NCBI RefSeq assembly: GCF_947495675.1
Contig: NZ_CANLZX010000022.1
Location: 1-61,943, forward strand
Direction: 5' to 3'
Source of the DNA: an uncultured Algibacter sp.
Lineage (GTDB): Bacteria; Bacteroidota; Bacteroidia; Flavobacteriales; Flavobacteriaceae
Length of the DNA stretch: 61,943 bases
Position 1 is the stretch's first letter. Each line of letters begins with the position of its first letter. Of this stretch, positions 37,560 through 45,662 are shown one piece after another. The notes beneath the pieces are model-generated. The model was not told the DNA's origin. It did not search any database and saw only the letters and a program-made list of their open reading frames with translations. Position numbers and translations under genes: made by a program.

Positions 37560-38672
37560 ATGAAGTACTATATAGTAGCAGGAGAAGCTTCGGGCGATTT
37601 ACATGGTTCAAACCTCATGAAGGCATTGCAAAAAGAAGATGCAAATGCTAATATTAGGTTTTGGGGTGGCGATCTCATGCAAGCTACTGGAGGTACTTTA
37701 GTGAAACACTATAAAGAGCGTGCTTTTATGGGTTTTATTGAAGTAATAATGAATCTTAATAAAATATTTAAAGATATTTCTTTTTGCAAAAATGATATTA
37801 TAAGTTTCAAACCTGATGTTATTGTATTTATTGACAACTCTGGTTTTAATTTACGTATTGCAAAATGGGCAAAAGAACATGGTTTTAGAACAAACTATTA
37901 TATATCACCACAAGTTTGGGCATCTAGAGCTAGTAGAGTAAAAGATATAAAGCGAGATATAGATAACATGTTTGTTATTCTGCCATTTGTAAAACCCTTT
38001 TATAAAAAACACGGTTATAATGTCACTTTTGTTGGGCACCCATTAATTGATGCTATTGCAAATAGAAAGCAAGTTGATGAATTTAAATTTAGAGAAACGC
38101 ACCATTTAAGTAACAAACCCATTATTGCCTTATTACCTGGAAGCAGAAAACAAGAAATAACTAAAATGCTTTCTGTAATGCTTAGCTTAGTTGATAATTA
38201 TCCAGATTATCAATTTGTTATAGCAGGAGCTCCCAGTCAGGATTACAGTTTTTATGAGTCTTTTATGAAGGCTAGTAATGTGAAATTTATATCTAATAAA
38301 ACATATGATTTATTAAGTATTTCTACAGCAGCATTGGTTACATCTGGCACAGCAACTCTAGAAACCGCACTTTTTAAAGTACCACAAGTTGTTTGTTACA
38401 AAGGCAGTAATATTTCATACCAGATTGCAAAACGTATAATAACATTAAAGTTTATATCGTTAGTTAACTTAGTTATGGACAAAGAAGTTGTTACAGAACT
38501 TATTCAAAAAGAATTTAACAAAAAGCGATTAATGCAAGAATTAGATAAAATTCTTGACACAAAAAACCGCAAGAAGTTGTTTTTAGAATATTTTGAATTA
38601 GAAAAAAAATTAGGTGGTAAAGGGGCAAGTGAAAAAACTGCTAAATTAATTTATGAGTCCATTAAATCTTAA
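37560..38672 (+). CDS. lpxB: Lipid-A-disaccharide synthase
   Basis: LpxB joins UDP-2,3-diacylglucosamine and lipid X to make the lipid A disaccharide. The 370-residue GT19 enzyme begins with YIVAGEASGDLHGSNL and has FIDNSGFN, YISPQVWA, FVGHPLIDAI and ALLPGSRKQEI. It starts directly after the stop of the small membrane protein. This shows that the organism makes lipopolysaccharide, matching lptC further right. Confidence 0.97.
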   Translation: MKYYIVAGEASGDLHGSNLMKALQKEDANANIRFWGGDLMQATGGTLVKHYKERAFMGFIEVIMNLNKIFKDISFCKNDIISFKPDVIVFIDNSGFNLRIAKWAKEHGFRTNYYISPQVWASRASRVKDIKRDIDNMFVILPFVKPFYKKHGYNVTFVGHPLIDAIANRKQVDEFKFRETHHLSNKPIIALLPGSRKQEITKMLSVMLSLVDNYPDYQFVIAGAPSQDYSFYESFMKASNVKFISNKTYDLLSISTAALVTSGTATLETALFKVPQVVCYKGSNISYQIAKRIITLKFISLVNLVMDKEVVTELIQKEFNKKRLMQELDKILDTKNRKKLFLEYFELEKKLGGKGASEKTAKLIYESIKS

Positions 38673-38680
38673 CTTTTTAA

Positions 38681-39211
38681 ATGTATAGAATTTTAATAAT
38701 CCTTGTTTTAATTATAAGCTTTAGCAGTTGTAAATCATCTAAACGTGTCAAGAATAAAAATACTTCGTCGACAAGAATAACAACAAAAAAAAGGAAAAGC
38801 GAAAGCACTAACACTCCCACCAATTATACCAAAGCAGATTATATAATTGACTATGCAAAGCAATTTAAAGGTGTGCGTTATAAATGGGGAGGTACAACAA
38901 AGTACGGAATGGATTGCTCTGGTTTGGTTTATGAGTCTTTTAAATCTAACAATGTTTCATTACCAAGAATATCTAGAGACATGGCTAAAAAGGGCCATAA
39001 AATTCAACTTAAAAAAGTTATAAAAGGTGATTTATTATTTTTTAAAACAGGAAATAGAAGAAACTCTATAAACCATGTTGGTCTTATTATTGATATTAAA
39101 AATAATGATATTAAATTTATTCATGCTACAACTAGTAAAGGCGTTATCATATCTGGACTTAACGAAGCTTATTGGCTAAAAGCATTTCATGAGGCACGTA
39201 GAATTTTATAA
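38681..39211 (+). CDS. NlpC/P60 family peptidoglycan endopeptidase lipoprotein
   Basis: NlpC/P60 enzymes cleave stem peptides of peptidoglycan. The 176 residues start with a lipoprotein signal (IISFSSC, Cys17), then a basic Ser/Thr/Lys linker, then the catalytic domain (about 52-176) with the nucleophile Cys79 in MDCSGLVYESF, His132 in NHVGLIID and a third residue near His148. It lies 8 bases after lpxB and 23 before the ComEC gene. Confidence 0.92.
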   Translation: MYRILIILVLIISFSSCKSSKRVKNKNTSSTRITTKKRKSESTNTPTNYTKADYIIDYAKQFKGVRYKWGGTTKYGMDCSGLVYESFKSNNVSLPRISRDMAKKGHKIQLKKVIKGDLLFFKTGNRRNSINHVGLIIDIKNNDIKFIHATTSKGVIISGLNEAYWLKAFHEARRIL

Positions 39212-39234
39212 GATATTTTATATCTTTAGAAAGT

Positions 39235-41274
39235 ATGCGATTACTCAATTTCACTATAGTTAAATTAACGCTTTGCCTAGTGATAGGCATTATAATTGGG
39301 TATTTAACTCACATTTCAATTACAACATCTATATTATCAACAACAATACTATTGTTGACTCTGCTTGTAATGTATCTTATTGCAAAAAAACAATTTACCA
39401 AGTCCATTTGGTTTGGTTTAATTGCGTATTTAGCCATGATTTCTGTTGGTATTTTAACAACTAATATTCATAACCAAAAAAACTTCTCAAGTCATTATAC
39501 TAAATTAATATCAACAGAAAATGATAGCTTAAACACTACGACATTTAGAGTTCGAGAAATTTTAAAACCCAGTAATTATTATGATAAATTTGTTGTTGAT
39601 TTATTAGTTGTAAATGATAAAAATGTAACTGGAAAAACACTCCTAAATATTCAGAAAGACTCCTTAGAATCTTCTCTTAAAGTAGATGATATTTATATTA
39701 TTAGAACTTCCTTTAAAGATTTAAAAAAACCATTAAATCCTAATCAATTTAATTATAAAAAATACTTAGAGAATAAATACATTTATCATCAACTTTTCAC
39801 AACAAACAAATCATTATTAGCTATTGATACTAAAACTACAACTCTTTTGGGCATTGCTGATAATATTCGACAACATATCAATAAAAAACTAAAACCATTT
39901 CACTTTAAACCTGATGAACTTTCTATTATAAACGCCCTATTATTAGGCCAGCGTCAAGATATTAGTGAAGAAGTATATACCAGCTATACTAATGCAGGAG
40001 CAATACACATATTAGCGGTCTCTGGTTTACATGTAGGGATCATTTTAATAATATTAAGTATTATTTTAAAACCTTTAGAACACATTAAACATGGTAAGTT
40101 TATTAAAACCATTTTATTAGTTAGTATTCTATGGAGTTTTGCATTAATTGCTGGCTTATCTGCATCGGTTACTCGAGCTGTAACCATGTTTAGCATCGTA
40201 GCTATTGCTTTGAATCTTAAAAGACCAACAAACATATTTAATACACTAGCAATAAGCATGTTTATTATATTACTTATTAAACCATTATTTTTATTTGATG
40301 TTGGTTTTCAATTAAGCTACTTAGCAGTTTTTGCTATTGTTGCCATAGACCCTTTTCTATATAACCTCTGGGTACCAAAATATTGGATACCAAATAAACT
40401 TTGGCACACATTTACAATTACCGTTTCAGCTCAATTAGGAATTGTTCCTTTAAGTTTATTTTACTTCCACCAGTTTCCTGGTTTATTTTTTATATCTAAT
40501 TTGATTATTATTCCATTTTTAGGAATTATTCTAGGCTTTGGTATTTTAATTATTTTATTAGCAGTTTTAAATTTATTACCACAATTTGGAGCCAATGTTT
40601 ATGGGTGCATTATAAGTGCTATGAATAATTTTATTGAATGGGTTTCAAAACAAGAAGCTTTTTTATTTAGAGACATTTCTTTTAACCAAATACATATGGT
40701 AGTTTCATACTTGTTTATAATTTCTTTTTTTCGGCTTTTATTTAAAAGAAACTATCCTAACTTAAGGTTTTTTTTAATTAGTATAATAGTTATACAAAGT
40801 GCGTTTATAATAAATAAATTAAACAAACCTTTAAATGAATTTATTGTTTTTCATAAAAGCAGACATACCCTTTTAGGTAATACAACAAATAATAAAATTT
40901 TGATTGCAAGCGATTTTGATAGTATTACAAAATCAAAAAATAAAATAATTACTAATTATTCTGTTGCAAATGGCATTAGTACTATTGAAAATCAAACTAT
41001 TTGGCCTATTTATCAATTAAAAGACAAATACCTTTTAGTAATAGATAGTTTAAGTATATATCATTTAAATACTTTTAAACCTGACTATGTTTTACTTAGA
41101 CAATCACCAAAAATTAACTTAAATAGATTAATTGATTCTATAAGCCCTAAGCTAATTATAGCTGATGGAAGCAACTATTTATCATATATTAAGCATTGGG
41201 AAAATATATGCAAAAAAAGAAAACTCCCTTTTCACCAAACAAGTAAAAAGGGAGCTTATACTATAAATTATTAA
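39235..41274 (+). CDS. comEC: ComEC/Rec2 family DNA uptake protein
   Basis: ComEC forms the inner-membrane channel for single-stranded DNA in natural transformation. The 679 residues contain an N-terminal DUF4131-like region with membrane helices, an OB-like loop (about 85-200), and the competence domain beginning near 235 (NALLLGQRQDIS and HILAVSGLHVGIILI), with about ten helices in all. The last ~170 residues occupy the place of the metallo-hydrolase domain but lack an HxHxDH motif, so that domain appears degenerate or absent. Last gene of the rightward run. Confidence 0.92.
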   Translation: MRLLNFTIVKLTLCLVIGIIIGYLTHISITTSILSTTILLLTLLVMYLIAKKQFTKSIWFGLIAYLAMISVGILTTNIHNQKNFSSHYTKLISTENDSLNTTTFRVREILKPSNYYDKFVVDLLVVNDKNVTGKTLLNIQKDSLESSLKVDDIYIIRTSFKDLKKPLNPNQFNYKKYLENKYIYHQLFTTNKSLLAIDTKTTTLLGIADNIRQHINKKLKPFHFKPDELSIINALLLGQRQDISEEVYTSYTNAGAIHILAVSGLHVGIILIILSIILKPLEHIKHGKFIKTILLVSILWSFALIAGLSASVTRAVTMFSIVAIALNLKRPTNIFNTLAISMFIILLIKPLFLFDVGFQLSYLAVFAIVAIDPFLYNLWVPKYWIPNKLWHTFTITVSAQLGIVPLSLFYFHQFPGLFFISNLIIIPFLGIILGFGILIILLAVLNLLPQFGANVYGCIISAMNNFIEWVSKQEAFLFRDISFNQIHMVVSYLFIISFFRLLFKRNYPNLRFFLISIIVIQSAFIINKLNKPLNEFIVFHKSRHTLLGNTTNNKILIASDFDSITKSKNKIITNYSVANGISTIENQTIWPIYQLKDKYLLVIDSLSIYHLNTFKPDYVLLRQSPKINLNRLIDSISPKLIIADGSNYLSYIKHWENICKKRKLPFHQTSKKGAYTINY

Positions 41275-41284
41275 TTTTTTTAAA

Positions 41285-41749
41285 TTACTTTTTGACAATA
41301 TTATTAGCAACCTCTAGCCATTTACCAGCACCACCTCTAACATAACCTGTTTTACCTAGACTATTCAAATTCATTCTGCCATCTGGCATTTTTTGTGGAT
41401 TCACAAAATGAACTGAAGGATAGCCTCTTACCTTAAATATACTCTGTAATTGTCTATTTTGAGCTTTTATAGTTTCGTCTTGTGGTGTTCTTCTAGGAAA
41501 GTCTAATTCAACTAAAACCAAATCATTAGACCACTTTTCGAAATCTGAAGTTTTAAAAACTTCATTTTGCAATTTAGTACACCAACCACACCAATCTGAA
41601 CCAGTAAAAAATAGCATGACTTTTTTATTTTCTTTTATAGCGATTTCTAATGCTTTATTAACATCTGTATGCCATGTTAATCTTTCTTGCGAAAAACTAT
41701 TTGCTGAAATCAAAACTCCTAAAAAGAGCGTTAATATTATCTTTTTCAT
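41285..41749 (-). CDS. Secreted thioredoxin-like protein (CGWC)
   Basis: The 154-residue product has a signal peptide (MKKIILTLFLGVLISANSFS) and a thioredoxin-like domain with CGWC at 54-57 (GSDWCGWC) and the cis-Pro region RGYPSVHF. It most resembles periplasmic DUF255/thioredoxin_7 proteins, likely reductases or isomerases of disulfides. It is the last gene of the DPP IV-POT-thioredoxin run, 18 bases after a second thioredoxin-like gene. Confidence 0.88.
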   Translation of the reverse strand: MKKIILTLFLGVLISANSFSQERLTWHTDVNKALEIAIKENKKVMLFFTGSDWCGWCTKLQNEVFKTSDFEKWSNDLVLVELDFPRRTPQDETIKAQNRQLQSIFKVRGYPSVHFVNPQKMPDGRMNLNSLGKTGYVRGGAGKWLEVANNIVKK

Positions 41750-41767
41750 TATTAATAATTTGAAAAT

Positions 41768-42316
41768 TTAGCTTTTAAACTCTGGTTTAAAAGCTTTATA
41801 ATATGTGTTAAACTTTTCTTGAGTATCAAGTATTTTATGATCGTCTTTTTTAAACATTTTCAAATAAAGTTCTATTTGTTCTGGTGTCTTATAACCTTTT
41901 AAAGGAAAAATACGATTAGCTTTCTCGTCTAAAAACATGATAGTTGGAAATGCTTGAATTTGAAAATAACGTGATAATTCATGAGGAGAATTTCTTCTAT
42001 TAGCTAATTCTGGATTATAATTAGGATTTGTATATTTCTTACCATTATAACTTATTTCATCATTACCTTCGGCATTAAACTTTACAGCGTAGTAATGCTT
42101 ATTTATATAATCGGCTACATTTTTATTTTGAAATGTATTTTTATCTAACATTTTACAAGGCCCACACCAATTAGTGTAAACATCCATCATGATTTTTTTA
42201 GGTGTTTTCTTTTGAAGCTCAACAGCTTCTTCTAGAGTTACCCAGTTTATTTGTTGAGCATGGGTATTAAAGCTTACAAAAGCTATAGCTAGTGTTAAAA
42301 ATATTGTTTTTTTCAT
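41768..42316 (-). CDS. Secreted thioredoxin-like protein (CGPC)
   Basis: The 182-residue product has a signal peptide (ends THAQQ) and a thioredoxin fold with the classical CGPC at 51-54 (TNWCGPCKML) and cis-Pro in QAFPTIMFL. An insertion of about 30 residues (NDEISYNGKKYTNPNYNPE) lies between the active site and the cis-Pro strand. It is paired with the CGWC protein downstream, giving two periplasmic thiol proteins with different active-site dipeptides. Partners are unknown. Confidence 0.88.
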   Translation of the reverse strand: MKKTIFLTLAIAFVSFNTHAQQINWVTLEEAVELQKKTPKKIMMDVYTNWCGPCKMLDKNTFQNKNVADYINKHYYAVKFNAEGNDEISYNGKKYTNPNYNPELANRRNSPHELSRYFQIQAFPTIMFLDEKANRIFPLKGYKTPEQIELYLKMFKKDDHKILDTQEKFNTYYKAFKPEFKS

Positions 42317-42351
42317 AATTAACTAAGTTGCAAAAGTTGTTCCGAACTTAC

Positions 42352-42381
42352 AAAAAATGCTCCTAATTAGGAGCATTTTTA
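42352..42381 (-). terminator. Terminator after the first POT gene
   Basis: ATGCTCCT-AATT-AGGAGCAT, flanked by A runs on one side and T runs on the other, so it can stop transcription on either strand. It separates the POT gene at 42404-44188 from the thioredoxin pair. Confidence 0.8.
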
Positions 42382-42403
42382 ATATTATTTAATTTTTTTT
42401 CGA

Positions 42404-44188
42404 TTAACGAACACCATGCATTAACTTTTTAAGTATTGGATTTAGCAGTATAGAAACTACTCCTACTCCTGCCGGAACCAAAGTAAATATTAAGAAAAAC
42501 GTACTTAAAGAGTGTTCTTCTGAAATTTTATCAATCATCCCTCCCATGGTTCCTGCTGCTTTTTGGCCAATAGCTATTGCTAAATACCAAATACCAAACA
42601 TAAAACCAATCATTCTTCCAGGAACCAGTTTACTTAAATAGGATAAACCAACTGGAGAAATACATAATTCCCCCATGGTATGAAACAAATATGCAAGAAT
42701 TAAAAATATCATACTCACAGATGCCGATTTAGCACCTTGAGGTATTCCCATAGTACCAAATACTAAAATACCAAAACCTAAACCAAGAAGAATTAAACCA
42801 ATACCGTATTTCATTGCTACACTTGGATTGTATTTACTCTCCCACCATCTAGAAAATAAAGGTGCTAAGGTTATTATAAAGAATGAATTTAAAATACCAA
42901 ACCATGAAGCGCCTACCTCGGTAGTTTCCTTACTAAATTCGTTATTAATTTTATAATATACTACATACCATAAAAAGGCAAAAGTAGCACCAAGTACAAT
43001 ATTTGAATAGGGTATTTTTGAGAATGTTTTTTTAAATAACAAATAAAGTACCCAAGTAATGATTGCTAAAGGTACAATAGTAAGTACAGTATCAATAATT
43101 TTAAAGATTAATGCTGAATTCCCTGTTAATGCTCTTGCTGTATAATCTCTTGCAAATAAAGTCATAGAACCCAATGACTGCTCGAAGGCGCCAAAGAAAA
43201 ACACCGTAAAAATTCCAAAAATGGCAACGGCAATAATTTTATCTCTTATAATAGGATTATATCTAGACATTCTAGAAATAATTAAATATAAAAATAGAAC
43301 TAAAGCTATAAGAATAGTTGCGTTAGAACCATCTAACCCTCCCAAGCTAAAAGGGAGTAAATTAATATTACCTATTTTAGATATAGGATCGTTAAACAGG
43401 TATAACAAACCTCCTATAGCCGATAAAACAATTAGAACTTTATCTAAAGTTGTAAAAGGATTTAATTTTTCTTCTTCTAGTTTTTCAATAGTTTTGATAG
43501 GTTTGTCTTCATTTAAATCTTGAGGAATTTCTACTTCATGAATTTTTGAAGGACGCTCACCTATTTGTCCAAATAAATCTTTTGCCAACCAAAACTGTAT
43601 TAAACCTCCAAGCATGAATATTCCAGCTAAGCCAAAACCATAACTCCATCCAATATTTTCGGCTAAATAACCACAAAGCATCATTCCAAAAAAAGCACCT
43701 GCATTAACACCCATGTAAAATATGGTATAGGCACCATCTTTTTTTGATTCTTTACCTTTGTACATTTCAGATATCATAGAGGTCATGTTTGGCTTAAAAA
43801 AACCAGTACCAATTACCAATAATGCTAAACCTAAGTATAAAGACCAAGTTGTTTCGAAAACCATTGCTACATGCCCCAGCATCATAATAAAACAGCCTAT
43901 AATTACTGCCCACTTATAACCAGTAATTTTATCGGCTAACCACCCTCCAACAATAGGAGTTAAATATAAAAGTGACGAATAGGTACCTATTAAAGCTAAT
44001 GCATTTTCTCGAGACCATTCCCACCCTGGGTTATCACTTAAATAGGGCGCCGTTAAAAACAATACTAAGAGTATTTTCATACCATAAAATGAAAAACGTT
44101 CCCACATTTCTGTAAAAAACATTACAAAAAGCCCGGCAGGATGCCCTATAACTTTATCATTAAAAAGGTTTTCAATATCTGTATTCAT
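42404..44188 (-). CDS. POT family proton-dependent peptide transporter (594 residues)
   Basis: POT transporters import di- and tripeptides with protons. The family signature FFTEMWERFSFYGMK is at residues 24-38 and GFFKPNMTSM around 128. About 14 membrane segments are visible. Relative to the neighbouring paralogue it has a long charged cytoplasmic loop (about 215-250) and additional helices in the second half. It shares the N-terminal HPAGLFVMFFTEMWERFS style with that paralogue, showing common origin. Confidence 0.93.
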   Translation of the reverse strand: MNTDIENLFNDKVIGHPAGLFVMFFTEMWERFSFYGMKILLVLFLTAPYLSDNPGWEWSRENALALIGTYSSLLYLTPIVGGWLADKITGYKWAVIIGCFIMMLGHVAMVFETTWSLYLGLALLVIGTGFFKPNMTSMISEMYKGKESKKDGAYTIFYMGVNAGAFFGMMLCGYLAENIGWSYGFGLAGIFMLGGLIQFWLAKDLFGQIGERPSKIHEVEIPQDLNEDKPIKTIEKLEEEKLNPFTTLDKVLIVLSAIGGLLYLFNDPISKIGNINLLPFSLGGLDGSNATILIALVLFLYLIISRMSRYNPIIRDKIIAVAIFGIFTVFFFGAFEQSLGSMTLFARDYTARALTGNSALIFKIIDTVLTIVPLAIITWVLYLLFKKTFSKIPYSNIVLGATFAFLWYVVYYKINNEFSKETTEVGASWFGILNSFFIITLAPLFSRWWESKYNPSVAMKYGIGLILLGLGFGILVFGTMGIPQGAKSASVSMIFLILAYLFHTMGELCISPVGLSYLSKLVPGRMIGFMFGIWYLAIAIGQKAAGTMGGMIDKISEEHSLSTFFLIFTLVPAGVGVVSILLNPILKKLMHGVR

Positions 44189-44213
44189 AAAAAGAAAAAT
44201 TAATGGTTAATAT

Positions 44214-44239
44214 AGAAAAAACCCTCTAATTGAGGGTTT
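44214..44239 (-). terminator. Terminator between the two POT genes
   Basis: AAACCCTC and GAGGGTTT pair around a short AT loop. The minus-strand side continues into a T run. It lies downstream of the second POT gene, so the first POT gene may have its own promoter. Confidence 0.75.
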
Positions 44240-44246
44240 ATATAAT

Positions 44247-45638
44247 TTAATTATCTGCTAATTCAAAGCCTTCGGCTTCTTTAGTACTAAAGTCAACTTC
44301 GTTATCTTCAGCACCATGCGTTAGTGCTTTTAATTTCTTAAGAAAAATAGCCACCAATAATGCGAATATGATACAAAAAATAGCTATTCCGGTAAAAACT
44401 TTAAATTCACCAAAAACAGACGAAGATTCTCCTAACAACCCAGCAGCTTTATTTCCTAATCCAGTTGTAGCAAAATAAATACCCATCATTATAGAAGCAT
44501 ATTTTGCAGGTGCTAGTTTTGTAACAAACGAAAGCGAAACTGGAGACAAACATAATTCTCCAACAGTATGAAATAAATATGCTAAAACAAGCCAAATCAT
44601 CATCGAGCTTCCAGTATTATCATACTCTGTAGCTGCTGCAGACATAAATAGAAAACCAACACCAACTAATCCTAAACCAATTATCATTTTAAATAATGAT
44701 GAAGCTTCAGAACCTTTTAATTTTCTTTTGGCCCAAAATGCAGCTATGCCAACCCCAAGAGTGATAATAAAAAATGAGTTTAATGACTGAAACCATGTTG
44801 CAGGTACTTGCCAGCCCAATAACATTCTCTGTGTTTTTTCTCTGGCATAAATATTCATTAAACCTCCTGCTTGCTCAAATGCAGCAAAAAAAGCTATGAT
44901 TAACAAAAAAGAAATAAGCAAAACAATAACTCTATCTTTTTCAATTTTAGTAAGTGGTTTTTTGTAAGCTTCTTGGTCTTCTAATTTCTCAGATTTACCT
45001 AAATAATTACCAACATGAACAAGATATTTTTGACCTGCAAGAAATTGAATTAATCCTAAAACCATTAATATTCCTGCTAATCCAAATCCGTAATGCCAAC
45101 CATGTACTTCTCCTACATAACCAACAACTATTCCTGATAAGAAGGCTCCAACATTAATACCAATATAAAAAATTGTGAACCCTTTATCTCTTCGTATATC
45201 TCCTTTTTTATATAGTCCTCCTACCATTGTAGAAATGTTAGGTTTTAAACACCCAACACCAAGTATAATAAAAACAAGACCTGTATAAAAAGCCCACATA
45301 GCTTCAATAGCTAATATACTATGACCAATAACTAAAAGTACAGCCCCTAGAATTACTGATTTTTTTTGCCCCAGAAACTTGTCGGCTAAAATACCTCCAG
45401 GTATAGACATTATATAAACTAACGCAGTATACCAACCATAAAGAGATAAAGCTTCAACTTGAGTCCAACCAACACCTGGATTTATATCTGTAGTTTTAGA
45501 GGTTAAGTAAAGAACTAAAAGTGCTCTCATTCCGTAATAAGAAAAACGCTCCCACATTTCAGTAAAAAAGAGAACATAAAGTCCAACTGGATGCCCAAAA
45601 AGTTCTTTTTGATGTGGTTGTATTGCGGTAGTTGCCAT
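44247..45638 (-). CDS. POT family proton-dependent peptide transporter (463 residues)
   Basis: This is the second POT paralogue. It shows FFTEMWERFSYYGMRALL at 26-43, GVGCLKPNISTMVGGLY near 128, and a shorter central loop than its neighbour. About 12 membrane segments fit the core family. It lies 25 bases after the DPP IV stop, a placement suggesting that dipeptides released by the peptidase are imported by this transporter. Confidence 0.94.
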   Translation of the reverse strand: MATTAIQPHQKELFGHPVGLYVLFFTEMWERFSYYGMRALLVLYLTSKTTDINPGVGWTQVEALSLYGWYTALVYIMSIPGGILADKFLGQKKSVILGAVLLVIGHSILAIEAMWAFYTGLVFIILGVGCLKPNISTMVGGLYKKGDIRRDKGFTIFYIGINVGAFLSGIVVGYVGEVHGWHYGFGLAGILMVLGLIQFLAGQKYLVHVGNYLGKSEKLEDQEAYKKPLTKIEKDRVIVLLISFLLIIAFFAAFEQAGGLMNIYAREKTQRMLLGWQVPATWFQSLNSFFIITLGVGIAAFWAKRKLKGSEASSLFKMIIGLGLVGVGFLFMSAAATEYDNTGSSMMIWLVLAYLFHTVGELCLSPVSLSFVTKLAPAKYASIMMGIYFATTGLGNKAAGLLGESSSVFGEFKVFTGIAIFCIIFALLVAIFLKKLKALTHGAEDNEVDFSTKEAEGFELADN

Positions 45639-45662
45639 ATATATAATTTTGGTTAGTTTTTT

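Noticed and set aside
42404..45638. The two POT genes as fragments of one broken gene
   Set aside because: Each has the full N-terminal signature and its own complete set of membrane segments, so they are paralogues.
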